Source of the DNA: Moorella mulderi DSM 14980
Lineage (GTDB): Bacteria > Bacillota > DSM-521 > Neomoorellales > Neomoorellaceae
DNA: 64,000 nt
Reading direction: 5' to 3'
NCBI RefSeq assembly: GCF_001594015.1
Contig: NZ_LTBC01000010.1
Coordinates: forward strand, 1 to 64,000
Shown here: piece after piece, positions 7,155-15,815 of the stretch
Position numbering within the stretch: the first letter of the stretch is position 1
Layout: every line of letters begins with the position of its first letter
Notes under the pieces: generated by a model
The model's input: only the letters and a program-made list of their open reading frames with translations
Database searches by the model: none
Told to the model about the DNA's origin: nothing
Program-made: the position numbers and the translations under genes

Positions 7155-8628
7155 TTGTTAGGAAGCACCGAAAACCTGCGGCGGCAAATAGCTATCCAGG
7201 TTATCGATATTGAAAGCCTGATCCCAGATGATTACTACCTCCGCCGTATTGATGCAGCAGGTGATTTTTCGTTCATCCGTGCCAGGGTAGCCCATTTGTA
7301 CTCCCATACCGGGCGGCCATCGATAGACCCGGAAAGACCCGGAAATGGCTTTTCGCCTCATTACCCTGTCATACCTGCTGGGTATTTCCGAAAACCGCCT
7401 GTTCACGGAATTACCCCTGCATGGCGGCTATCTGTGGTTCTGTGGTCTGGACTTTAACAGTCCTCTACCCGATCGAACCACCCTGGTCAAAGCCAGAAAG
7501 CTCTGGCGTAACCACGGTTTATTTGAGGTGATCATGCGCGAGATTGTGCGACAATGCGTTGCAGCCGGCTTGGTGAAAGGCGACGTGTTGGCCGCCGATG
7601 GCACCATTGTTAAAGCGCGGGCAGCGATAAAAAGCCTGGAAGCGTTCACCCCCCAACCGCTGGATAAATACCTTGAAGAACTCAAAAAACAAGATGAGAA
7701 AGATCTGGAAGCTATCACAAAATCAGAGGACAAAAGCGAACCCCCAAGTGGCGGTGAACCCCCGGTAAGGGGCCAGGGGCAAAGTGATAAAAAGCCAGAA
7801 GGCCAAGTTTTACAAGACGTTAAACCTTCCCGGGATCTTTCCGGGAGGAAAGCAGGCGACCCGGATTTTCATGGGGAGAAGTTCAGCAACGCCACTCATC
7901 GTTCCACTACTGACCCCGAGGCCCGGCTCTTCCGCAAAGGTCCTGGTAAGGAAGCGAAACTCAGCTATCTGGCTCACGACCTGCTCGATGTTCGCTCTGG
8001 TATTATTGTCGACGCCATGGCAACATTAGCCAATGGAGCATTGGAGCGGGCAGCCGCCCTGGAAATGCTGAAAAAAGCCAGTCCCCTTTTACCACCTTTA
8101 TCCCCGGAAGAAGAAAAACGCTTCTTCCTGGGTGACGGCAATTACACCGCGGGAGATTTCCTGGCGGAAGTGATCGCATTAGGCTATCAGCCCCTGGTAC
8201 CCATAGGAGACGTACGGTTGGAGCCGTTACCGACCTGGAAACGCCGGACTTATCACCTTTTAACGTATAGCAAGCGGAAAGAACGTATCCGGATAGCCAG
8301 GGCCAGGAACCTGGCCCTAACGTTGAAGCAAAGCAGGGAATACCGCCGTACCTATCGTTATCGTGTCCGTATCGAACACACCTTTGCAGAAGCCAAAGAA
8401 CATCATGGCCTGGACCGGGCCAGGAGCTATGGCTTGGCTGCGGTAGATGAACAGGGAAAGATGACTGCAGTGGTACAGAATATAAAACGTCTGGCCACCT
8501 GGATTTGGCGTCGGAAAAAACGGGCAGCGAAGGCCATTAAAATGACCCAAACTGTGGTAACCGCCCTACAAGAAAGAGTGGCCCTACTGCTACAACTTTT
8601 ATTTTACTGTGTTTCTGCCTCCGATTAA
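7155..8628 (+). pseudogene. IS1182-like transposase inactivated by 10-bp duplication
   Basis: The N-terminal part (LRRQIAIQVIDIESLIPDDY, then HTGRPSIDPE) and the main part (MAFRLITLSYLLGISENRL, then WFCGLDFNSPLPDRTTL, later DVLAADGTIVKA with a catalytic-type Asp, and RIEHTFAEAKEHHGL with the late Glu region) are in different frames. The cause is visible: GACCCGGAAA occurs twice in tandem at 7326-7345. Removing one copy joins the frames perfectly as PSIDPEMAFRLIT. The likely start is the TTG at 7155, behind AGGAGAGG. The element is therefore probably unable to move by itself unless the duplication reverts. Confidence 0.88.
7326..7345 (+). repeat. Tandem 10-bp duplication causing frameshift
   Basis: Two adjacent copies of GACCCGGAAA. 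The extra 10 bases shift the transposase frame by one, and deletion of one copy would restore it. Confidence 0.92.
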
Positions 8629-8675
8629 CTGTTGTTTGAAAGGTTTCTCACAGCACTTCTAGGGCATAGGCTAAC

Positions 8676-10340
8676 TAGTTCCCCCTGAAAAAGTCCACTT
8701 TTTGCATCGCATAAGGGGAAATGTTAATTCTGGACTGTAGTCCTAGTAGATTTCTAACTGCTTCAACTATCTTGTTATACCATTGTTGCCAACCTGTACA
8801 GATTATGGGCCAGAATTCCATAGCCCACCCAGGTGGCAGTGCCTTCATATCCCCTGGAAAGACTGCGGCGTAAACCATATTTGCGTTTAAGAAGACTAAT
8901 AGTAGCCTCCCCTCCAGCGCGCCAGCGTTGGAGACGTTTGAACCAGCTTTGCGATTGATAGACTTTGCGAGCTTTACTGATTTTACCTTTCCGGGGTAAG
9001 CTAACTTGCTTTACCCCAAGTTGATGGCAACTACTTTCGTTACCTGAACCGCCAAAATCTCTATCGGCAGCAAGGGCACAGAGTGGACGTTTGAAAGTCT
9101 CAGTATGATCCTCTACTGCGCCAAGGAGCAGTGTATCATCCGCGGGGTTCCCCCGCAACACCTCATAACCGGTGATTATATTGTGTTCCGCTTCCTGGAG
9201 CAGCACCTTGTAGCCAAACTCTACTGGAGCATTAATTTTGCCCTTTTTAATGGGCCGGGCGTCAGGGTCAAAGATACTCACCATCCGGTCGGGAAGATGC
9301 AAATTCCCCTCCTGGACGGCTGCCGTTTGGGTTACAATCTTTTCCGTGCGGCTGATAGTTTCTTCTAACGTCTGGACCAGGGCACGGATTTTCCCTTTAA
9401 CTTGATCCCCTTGCTGCTGGAGGGTGTCCTTGGCTTCCCTGACTATACTGGTAGCTTCGGCAATAACCTTCCAGGTGGTTTTAAGAATTGCGCCTGTAAT
9501 TTCCCGGACTTCTTGATAGGCTTCGTTACTACGGCGTTTTAACACTTTATTGATCTCATAGATGCGTTTTTTAATGGAACGTTGCCGGTTATGAAAAGTC
9601 CCCGCTATGGCCAGACCTGCTTCCTGAATTTTTTTCACGGTACGGGTGATAACCCGTACTCCGTCGGCTAAAAGGCTGGCGTCTGTAGGATGATGAATAT
9701 TGGCTTCTACTACCGTGGTGTCTACCTGTAGCTTGCGTCCCCGGATAATCTTTTTCTCCCGGGCTTCCTGAAGTAGAGCGGCATTGAGTTCTTTTACAAC
9801 CCCGAGGCCACAGCGTTTGGTGAGTTTAATCAAAGTAGTAGCATGGGGTACCTTTTGGGTTAAGGGAATACGGCAGAAACGCCGCCACTTAATACTGTCA
9901 TTTACCTCCTGGACTAAAACTTCATAACCCAGGCCGTAGCGGTGCTTCAAGTACATCATGCGCAAGTAGGTTTCCATAGGGATAGTTGGCCTGCCAAGGC
10001 GCGTTTCAAACCGGCTGATGAATGGAGCCATAAACTTATCGTCATCTAGTAGTTCATCCACCCAGGCCAGTTCAGGATTGAGCTGGACCAGGTCAGATGG
10101 CAACAGGGCATCCCACAGGATGAGCTGCGGATCTTTTAGCCTTAACATGGGATCACCCTGCAGGAAAAGGAGGTGGTGTGGCGAATGTTATTCATAGGAG
10201 TTCCTCCTTCTGGGTTTTCTTGTTTGCTTCTACTTACAAGATTCGATCCAGAGGATGGTAACTCCTTCTGTTTTGCTAAAAACTATTCGGTTTTCTGAGA
10301 CGCTAAGACTTTTATCCCTGGATTTTTTCAGGAGGAACTA
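8676..10340 (-). mobile_element. Insertion sequence B, 1.67 kb, apparently intact
   Basis: Inverted repeats of about 22 bp bound the element, both starting TAGTTCC and continuing with CCTGAAAAA, at 8676 and at the complement of 10340. It holds one complete transposase gene on the minus strand. It is inserted in the same old transposase gene as insertion sequence A, leaving only bases 8667-8675 between the two elements. No target duplication is evident. Confidence 0.82.
8775..10148 (-). CDS. Transposase, IS1182/ISNCY-like
   Basis: A 457-residue DDE-type transposase. The N-terminal domain includes TRLGRPTIPMETYLRMMYLKHR. The first catalytic Asp is probably in KLQVDTTVVEANIHHP. A long central helical region follows, then SIFDPDARPIKKGK. 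The segment ALAADRDFGGSGNESSCHQLG probably carries the second Asp and RWRAGGEATISLLKRKYGL the Glu. The gene is full length and without interruption, so this copy may be active. The start ATG lies near the right inverted repeat, with AGGAGG-like sequence upstream on the minus strand (complement of 10195-10210). The exact family name is uncertain; the domain order is clear. Confidence 0.85.
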   Translation of the reverse strand: MLRLKDPQLILWDALLPSDLVQLNPELAWVDELLDDDKFMAPFISRFETRLGRPTIPMETYLRMMYLKHRYGLGYEVLVQEVNDSIKWRRFCRIPLTQKVPHATTLIKLTKRCGLGVVKELNAALLQEAREKKIIRGRKLQVDTTVVEANIHHPTDASLLADGVRVITRTVKKIQEAGLAIAGTFHNRQRSIKKRIYEINKVLKRRSNEAYQEVREITGAILKTTWKVIAEATSIVREAKDTLQQQGDQVKGKIRALVQTLEETISRTEKIVTQTAAVQEGNLHLPDRMVSIFDPDARPIKKGKINAPVEFGYKVLLQEAEHNIITGYEVLRGNPADDTLLLGAVEDHTETFKRPLCALAADRDFGGSGNESSCHQLGVKQVSLPRKGKISKARKVYQSQSWFKRLQRWRAGGEATISLLKRKYGLRRSLSRGYEGTATWVGYGILAHNLYRLATMV

Positions 10341-10647
10341 TCTAGTAGTTGAAGTAATACTGCTCTAAAAGTTCTTAGTCGGTGTAGTCATACAGGTGCT
10401 TAATAAATTCCAGGGAAAGGAGGATGTTGACCGGCTTGTTGGGCCTACCGTTATTTTCGCAATAAAGAGGTGCAAACTTCTTTTCGTCTATTTTACAAAA
10501 CACGTGCTCGTAGTAGATAGGTGCCCAGCCAGCTTTGATGGGGAGAAGTTCAAGAATATATGTAATTATCATAGTCATCCGGTTGCCGTCGGCATACATT
10601 GCGTAAAGAATTCCTTGAGGAGTCGTGTGCGTTAATTGCGCCAGCAC
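10341..10647 (-). pseudogene. IS1182-like transposase, N-terminal part (broken gene, piece 1)
   Basis: The minus strand reads KIDEKKFAPLYCENNGRP, then NKPVNILLSLEFIKHLYDYTD, a stop codon, then ELLEQYYFNY up to the edge of insertion sequence B. The family normally continues through this point (DYTDEELLEQYYFNYQ), so the stop is a point mutation and the IS then cut the gene. The 9-bp island at 8667-8675 and the piece at 7050-6600 supply the continuation: GTTAGCCTA joined to the next bases would read V-S-L-R-N-L-G-E. Confidence 0.78.
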
Positions 10648-10661
10648 TGTTCTGTGAGGGG

Positions 10662-10710
10662 GGTATGCCGCGAGGCATACCTCTACCCGACCACCTTATT
10701 CTTAAGGAGA
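10662..10710 (+). repeat. Hairpin-containing repeat, copy 1
   Basis: A perfect 8-bp stem GGTATGCC with loop GCGA is followed by a conserved tail CTCTACCCGACCA. A diverged copy at 12704-12752 matches in 24 of the 31 bases compared. The two copies bracket the symporter locus. Confidence 0.6.
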
Positions 10711-10763
10711 AACTTGTCTAGTTGCCAAAGTACGAGTAGGCAGGTAATAGGAGGTGGCAGTAG

Positions 10764-11021
10764 TTGTTTGGAACGATGCAGCGCGATAGGTGCCTTAGCC
10801 GCGTCGGCTTGGGTTTTGGTGTTGGTCTGATCATATTTTTTACATTAGCGTTCCTAGCCGTAACCATTTTTAAACCCCAATTCTCGCCTGCAGGTTGTGT
10901 GGCGGTGACGTTTGTCGGGCTGATGATACCAGCGGCTGTGATCGTTTTGATGCTCGTCTTGGAATACTGGGGTAATAGGACAAGAAACGACGGTCTGCAG
11001 CATGAAGATTGTGAAAAGTAA
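10764..11021 (+). CDS. Small two-helix membrane protein, symporter partner?
   Basis: An 85-residue protein with two hydrophobic segments, roughly residues 14-35 and 42-66, and a charged C-terminus. The start TTG at 10764 has AGGAGG 9 bases upstream; ATG 10776 is an alternative. Small two-helix proteins are commonly encoded just before sodium/solute symporters and act as accessory subunits. That role is inferred only from position, with the symporter 180 bp downstream. The intervening DNA contains an imperfect hairpin (GTAGCC paired with GGGCTAC, about 11147-11181) that might reduce transcription into the symporter gene. Confidence 0.6.
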   Translation: MFGTMQRDRCLSRVGLGFGVGLIIFFTLAFLAVTIFKPQFSPAGCVAVTFVGLMIPAAVIVLMLVLEYWGNRTRNDGLQHEDCEK

Positions 11022-11200
11022 CCCTTGGTCTGTCAGCCTTGTTCCTGTCAGTCGAGGGAGCGGAGGTGAGTATGTGGGGAGCACGTTCAGTTTAATGAGT
11101 ATTGCAGAAGTAGCCTTCTAGCTATAGCGAGTGTAACGAGGTAAGAAGTAGCCTGCCCGGGCCGGGTTCGGTCGGGCTACGGTAAGGGGGGCTATTAAAA

Positions 11201-12664
11201 ATGCATCTTAAGGTTATTGAGTTAGACATTACTCTAGTGTATCTGGTTATAATTGCAGCCACAGGTATCTTTTTTTGGAGACGAGCCGGCAGGGATGATG
11301 AACAGTACTACGTTGCCGGCAGGTCTATCGGGAGTTTCTTTGCCGGGCTCGCGTTCACCTCCGACATGCTGAGTGCTGGGGTACTTGCGGCTGGTGTCGG
11401 GGCAGCATACACCTTTGGTGGAATAGGTTTGTGCCAATGGAATTTATGGTTCGGGCCTGCAGCTATGTTATTATTGGCATACATGATCGCGCCGCGCCTT
11501 CGCGCAGAAGGCTTCACCAGTTTGCCGGAGTATTTCGAGCGCATTGGAGGTTCACGGGTCCTGCGCGGGATAAGTGCTGTTATTGTGGTGTTCACCATGA
11601 TTGGATATTTGGTCGTCCAAACCAAGGCGATAGGAATGGTGGGTGAGTATGTGTTGGGAGTTCCCTATGCTACAAGCACCTTGCTTTTCAGTGGTTGTCT
11701 TATTGTCTATACGGTGCTGGGTGGCATGCTTTCATCCATATGGAGTGGTGTTGTTCAAGCCGTGCTCATGGTGCTCGTATCGGTAACTGTAGCCATTGTG
11801 AGCATCCAGCGCGCAGGGGGATTTAGCGAGTTAGTGGGTATGGTTGCTGAAAAATTCCCATGGTTTCTTACGATGGAAGGTAAAGCGGGAATTGTTTACC
11901 CAATTACATTCGCTCTCATGACGACCTCCATCGTATTGGCATCTCCTAATATTATTATGCGGGTGTTTGCTACTCGTAGCGCTACTGAGGCGCGACGGAC
12001 AATTCTTTGGGGGTTGATATTCGAGCGGTTATTTTGGCTGGGTATGATCGTAGTATATCTGGCCATTGGGGCTTATGTTATGCCGGTTGACAATCCAGAT
12101 ATGGGTTTCATCTTAATAATGGATAGAGTATTCTCATCGCCCTTATGGATCGGTATTGGCTTGGCAGCGATGTTAGCTGCTGCCATGTCCACGATGAGCG
12201 TGCAGTTATTAGCAGGGTCGTCTGCTCTGGCGCATGACCTTTATACTCATTTGCTCAGAAAAGATGCGGATTTGGCTCGGCCCAGTACCCTGGCGGCTCG
12301 GGGACGGGTCGCAAGCTCTCTCTGCGGGCTGACTGCATTGTGGCTGGCCTTGAACCCGCCATCACTGATCATGAACATGCTGACGCTTGTCGGAGCGGTG
12401 ATTGCGGCATGTTTTCTGGTCCCGCTATATGTGTGCCTGGTTTGGCGCCGCGTGAATAAGTATGCAATCGGCGGGTCTATGGCGGGCGGGTTCATCACGG
12501 TACTCATTACACATCCGTTAATTAATATTCTCCCCGTCCAGCCAGATACGTTGCCTGTCATACTAGGTGTGGTTGTGTCTGCTGTAATAATGGTTGTTAT
12601 CACGCTAGTATCTTCGTTTCTAAGACCTAGAGCTGGGGTCATGAGATGTAACCTTCGTTACTAA
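11201..12664 (+). CDS. Sodium:solute symporter (SSS family)
   Basis: A 487-residue polytopic membrane protein with about 13 hydrophobic segments. Family signatures include YYVAGRSIGSFFAGLA near the N-terminus, RLRAEGFTSLPEYFERIGG before helix 4, and the late AAAMSTMSVQLLAGSSALAHDLY, which matches the conserved AAxMSTxxxxLLxxSS Na+-site region. It should import an organic solute (carboxylate, amino acid or similar) with Na+; the exact substrate cannot be assigned. The ATG at 11201 is preceded by AAGGGGGG. It is separated from its neighbours by decayed sequence and lies between the two hairpin repeats. Confidence 0.87.
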   Translation: MHLKVIELDITLVYLVIIAATGIFFWRRAGRDDEQYYVAGRSIGSFFAGLAFTSDMLSAGVLAAGVGAAYTFGGIGLCQWNLWFGPAAMLLLAYMIAPRLRAEGFTSLPEYFERIGGSRVLRGISAVIVVFTMIGYLVVQTKAIGMVGEYVLGVPYATSTLLFSGCLIVYTVLGGMLSSIWSGVVQAVLMVLVSVTVAIVSIQRAGGFSELVGMVAEKFPWFLTMEGKAGIVYPITFALMTTSIVLASPNIIMRVFATRSATEARRTILWGLIFERLFWLGMIVVYLAIGAYVMPVDNPDMGFILIMDRVFSSPLWIGIGLAAMLAAAMSTMSVQLLAGSSALAHDLYTHLLRKDADLARPSTLAARGRVASSLCGLTALWLALNPPSLIMNMLTLVGAVIAACFLVPLYVCLVWRRVNKYAIGGSMAGGFITVLITHPLINILPVQPDTLPVILGVVVSAVIMVVITLVSSFLRPRAGVMRCNLRY

Positions 12665-12703
12665 ATTGGATTTTATAGATGGGAGGCAAGATGGTCCATT
12701 AGA

Positions 12704-12752
12704 AGTATGCATCGCAGTATACCTCTACTTGACCATTATAGTGGCCTTAAGC
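12704..12752 (+). repeat. Hairpin-containing repeat, copy 2
   Basis: GTATGC, a degraded loop, TATACC, then CTCTACTTGACCA matches 10663-10693 in 24 of 31 bases. The stem has decayed compared with copy 1. Confidence 0.55.
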
Positions 12753-13220
12753 TCGTATTACTTTTAGCTAATGATGACGCCAACTACCAAATCCTTTCTG
12801 CCCTTTTCCGGCCTCCTAAAGATTTTTGATGGCTACCGCCGTTTCTTTATGATCTGATAATTAACTCCGGTATCCTAGTAGCCATCTACTTAGAACGCCA
12901 TACCTTCTTCATCCCACTTAAGGACGAAGAAGGTATTGCTAGTATCGAACAACAGCTCCTCAGCTAACAACACTCTTTAACCCAATTCGGCCGTATCTTA
13001 ACAAATTGGGTGAACCGGCATATTCTCACCTTTTTCCCGGGCAAATGGCCGGCGGCCTGAGTAAGAAGGAGGAACAGATCAAGCACCTGTTAGACACCGG
13101 TTGCCTGGCGATCAGTACCAGCCGCAGCGAAATAGGGGCGCTTAATAAGAAATTATTAATAATCAGACGAGAAAAAAGATTTAAAGTTTTCCATCCGGTA
13201 ATAGTATATACTGTACTGCT
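12753..13220 (+). other. Decayed coding-like stretch, not identified
   Basis: One frame reads ILVAIYLERHTFFIPLKDEE, then IASIEQQLLS, a stop, and QFGRILTNWVNRHILTFFPG. A different frame (13006-13224) continues with GLSKKEEQIKHLLDTG. The look is that of a degraded gene with frameshifts and stops. I do not recognise the family. Confidence 0.35.
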
Positions 13221-13260
13221 ATAGGCGTTATGGTATAATATGCGCGACGCCTATTTTCTT
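13221..13260 (+). terminator. Hairpin with T-run, overlapping an extended -10 box
   Basis: ATAGGCGT (13221-13228) pairs with ACGCCTAT (13247-13254) and is followed by TTTCTTTTT. The loop contains TGGTATAAT (13231-13239), a good extended -10 promoter element for the following gene. The same bases may therefore serve as terminator and promoter. Confidence 0.55.
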
Positions 13261-13292
13261 TTTAAATCATTTGTCCTGGAAGGAGGCCAGCT

Positions 13293-13850
13293 ATGCGCCG
13301 CATCCTTTTTGTCATCGACATGCAGAATGATTTTGTCGCCGCAGGCGGGGCTTTAGGTTTTCCGGCGGCTAGGGACATAATACCTTATGTAGCCGGCAAA
13401 GTGCAGGAGGCCCTGTCCGGGGGGCAGGAAGTGCTTTTCACCCTGGATACCCATATCCCTGGTGACGCTGAATTTCAAAAATTTCCGCCCCATTGTTTAG
13501 AAGGGACTCCCGGCCAGGCCCTGATCCCTGAGTTACAGGCGCTAATTGCACCTTATGAGGGGACAGGGCAGATTAAATTTCTCAAGAAGAACCGCTATAG
13601 CGCTTTCTTTAACACAGATTTAGATGCCTGGCTGGGGCTGGCGCCGGGCAGCCCTATGGAAAAGGTGAGCCAGGTCGACCTGGTGGGCGTATGTACTAAC
13701 ATTTGCTGCTTTTTTACGGCTGAAGAGCTGGCCAACCGTGATATTCCTGTCCGCGTCCTGGCGGAAGGTATGGCTTCTTTTGACCTCGAAGCTCACCGCT
13801 GGGCCCTGGACCAGATGCGGCAGGTTCTGGGGCTCCAGGTGGTTGAATAA
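13293..13850 (+). CDS. Isochorismatase-like cysteine hydrolase (nicotinamidase-type)
   Basis: A 185-residue protein of the isochorismatase fold. The probable catalytic triad is D9 (in VIDMQNDF), a Lys near residue 98 (FLKKNRYSAF) and C134 (VGVCTNICC). Metal-binding residues of the nicotinamidase type are suggested by DTHIPGDAEF. Nicotinamidases release nicotinic acid from nicotinamide for NAD salvage; other members hydrolyse different amides, so the substrate is tentative. The ATG follows AAGGAGG by 9 bases. It is a single gene with its own extended -10 promoter upstream. Confidence 0.8.
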   Translation: MRRILFVIDMQNDFVAAGGALGFPAARDIIPYVAGKVQEALSGGQEVLFTLDTHIPGDAEFQKFPPHCLEGTPGQALIPELQALIAPYEGTGQIKFLKKNRYSAFFNTDLDAWLGLAPGSPMEKVSQVDLVGVCTNICCFFTAEELANRDIPVRVLAEGMASFDLEAHRWALDQMRQVLGLQVVE

Positions 13851-14065
13851 TGGCCTGCCTGAGTTACCGGGAATGGGAGTGCCTTTTGCTCTTAACAGGA
13901 GGCCAGCTCTGGAGTAAGAGAGTTGTCTTTAGCCTGGTATATGCCGGCATACCTGGAAGCTGGCTGGCAAATTACTAGTGGGACTGAGACAGAGAGTTAC
14001 CGCCGGGTCCGGTACGGAACTGGAAACCCGACGAAAGAATAGCCGTTTTCCTGGAGAGGAATCTT
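13851..14065 (+). other. Structured intergenic leader before rtcB
   Basis: Contains an imperfect nested hairpin (GCCAGCT near 13901 with AGCTGGC near 13959, enclosing GGTAT/ATACC) and a smaller one (CGGGT with ACCCG, 14005-14030). I could not match it to a riboswitch class. It may be the rtcB leader. Confidence 0.35.
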
Positions 14066-15499
14066 ATGCCGGAAAAGCTGCAACTGCTGGCTGAAAACTG
14101 CTATACTTACCGGGCGGGAGACAGCCCGGTAGCGATTCATGTTTACCTGAGTGAAAAACTCCTGGCCGCTTTTACGGAGACTGAGGCCCTGGAGCAGCTT
14201 TATAATGCCTCCCTTTTACCCGGGGTAGTCGGGCCGGTCATCGGCATGCCCGATATCCATACCGGCTACGGCCTGCCCATCGGCGGGGTGATGGCTGCCG
14301 ACTACGAGCGGGGCGTCGTCTCCGCGGGGGCGGTGGGGATGGACATCAACTGCGGCGTGCGATTATTGACTACCAGAATCCCGGCCGCGGAAATAGAACG
14401 GGCTATGCTTACAAAGCTGCTGGCGGCCATGGCCCGGAGGGTGCCGGCGGGGGTGGGGCGCGTCAGCACAGTCAAAGAACTGCGCCAGGCCAGTTTAGAA
14501 GCCATTGCCGCCGGCGGCGCCGGATACTTTATCAAAGAGGGCTTTGGCCGCCGGGAGGATAGGGAGAGAATAGAAGACGGCGGTTGCCTCCCAGGTGCCG
14601 ACGTGGCTGCCGTGAGCAAGGCGGCGCGGGAGCGGGCCGACCAGCTGGCCACCATCGGCGGCGGCAATCACTTTGTAGAAATCGGCAAGGTGGCGGCCGT
14701 CCTGGAGGAGGGCCTGGCCGGCAGGTTCGGGCTCCATAAAGACCACCTCTACATTTTAATCCATACCGGCAGCCGGGGCTTAGGCCACCAGATCTGCACC
14801 GATTACAGCAACCTCATGTGGGCCAATGCGGAACGAAACGGCACGCGGGCGCCGGTCAAGGGCCTTGCCTGCGCCCCCATCCCTTCGCAAGACGGCCAGA
14901 ATTACCTCAAAGCTATGGCCCTGGCTGCCAATTACGCTTTCGCCAACCGCCAGCTCATTACCCACTTTGTCCGGGAAGCCTTTGTTGAAGTTTTAAAAAA
15001 GCCGGAGGAAGAACTGGGCCTGGACCTTCTCTATGACGTGGCCCATAACATTGCCAAAAAAGAAAAGCATGGCACAAGGTGGCTCTTAGTCCACCGCAAG
15101 GGGGCGACCCGGGCCCTGCCCGCAGGGCATGGGGGTAATCCCCGCTGTTACCTGGCAACAGGCCACCCGGCCATCATCCCGGGGAGCATGGGCACCGCCT
15201 CCTATGTAGTGGTAGGGACCGGCGCAATAGGGAAGACCTTCTGCTCGGTGAACCACGGCGCCGGCCGGGTTATGTCCCGTAAAAAAGCCCGGCAGGAATT
15301 TTCCCGGGAGGATTTATTGAACCAGATCGGCGGTGTCGTCGTCGCTGCCAGGGACATCAACTTTTTAAAAGATGAAGCGCCCCTGGCCTATAAAGATATC
15401 GATGCGGTTGTCGCCACCCTGGTCGAGGCCGGGCTGACCCGGCCGGTGGCCAGGCTGCAGCCCCTGGGGGTGCTGAAGGGTGAAGGGGAGGAAGCCTGA
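14066..15499 (+). CDS. rtcB: RNA-splicing ligase RtcB
   Basis: A 477-residue RtcB-family ligase, which joins RNA 3'-phosphate or 2',3'-cyclic phosphate ends to 5'-OH ends using GTP and Mn2+. Family motifs are present throughout: GVVGPVIGMPDIHTGYGLPIG near the N-terminus, GMDINCGVRL, the metal-site GGGNHFVEI, HTGSRGLGHQ, and the guanylylation-site region SVNHGAGRVMSR. Length matches the bacterial family. The ATG at 14066 follows GGAGAGG. No archease or RtcA gene is adjacent, so a role in RNA repair rather than tRNA splicing is likely; the RNA substrate is unknown. Confidence 0.93.
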   Translation: MPEKLQLLAENCYTYRAGDSPVAIHVYLSEKLLAAFTETEALEQLYNASLLPGVVGPVIGMPDIHTGYGLPIGGVMAADYERGVVSAGAVGMDINCGVRLLTTRIPAAEIERAMLTKLLAAMARRVPAGVGRVSTVKELRQASLEAIAAGGAGYFIKEGFGRREDRERIEDGGCLPGADVAAVSKAARERADQLATIGGGNHFVEIGKVAAVLEEGLAGRFGLHKDHLYILIHTGSRGLGHQICTDYSNLMWANAERNGTRAPVKGLACAPIPSQDGQNYLKAMALAANYAFANRQLITHFVREAFVEVLKKPEEELGLDLLYDVAHNIAKKEKHGTRWLLVHRKGATRALPAGHGGNPRCYLATGHPAIIPGSMGTASYVVVGTGAIGKTFCSVNHGAGRVMSRKKARQEFSREDLLNQIGGVVVAARDINFLKDEAPLAYKDIDAVVATLVEAGLTRPVARLQPLGVLKGEGEEA

Positions 15500-15633
15500 T
15501 CGAAGCGTGAAGTTAAATCCAACTTTATGATACAAGTGTCCAGAAAGCGGAGTGGAAGCGGAGTGATCCCGGAGAGGGTCCCATTCAGCGTATTAAACTA
15601 CACTTAACTTGTTGGCCTGTACGTCCCGGTAAA

Positions 15634-15642
15634 TGGTATAAT
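15634..15642 (+). promoter_or_regulatory. Extended -10 promoter element
   Basis: TGGTATAAT lies in the otherwise gene-free 15500-15815 and has TTGGCC at 15612-15617 upstream. It could drive the coiled-coil gene at 15816. No other feature is seen in this gap. Confidence 0.55.
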
Positions 15643-15815
15643 AAATAAAAACCATACGGCTTAATATAGTTATTTGTTGAGATATAATAGGACCCAGGGC
15701 AGGAGAAATTTATGTTATGCAGGAAAGGGTTGATAGTTGTACCGTTAAAAAGTAGCGCGCCAGTAGAGGCGACTGGATGGATTTTATAAGATGCCATGAA
15801 AGGAGGCTAGACGCG

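Larger units (their letters stand above)
7051..8666 (+). mobile_element. Insertion sequence A (IS1182-like), 1.6 kb
   Basis: Terminal inverted repeats of about 24 bp match at 21 positions: both ends begin TGCCCTAGAAG reading inward, at 7051 and at the complement of 8666. The single transposase gene inside is disrupted. The element sits inside the older minus-strand transposase gene. I could not identify a target-site duplication. Confidence 0.85.

Noticed and set aside
7040-8680. Target-site duplications of insertion sequences A and B
   Set aside because: The flanking bases do not match convincingly; the 9-bp island between the elements makes this ambiguous.
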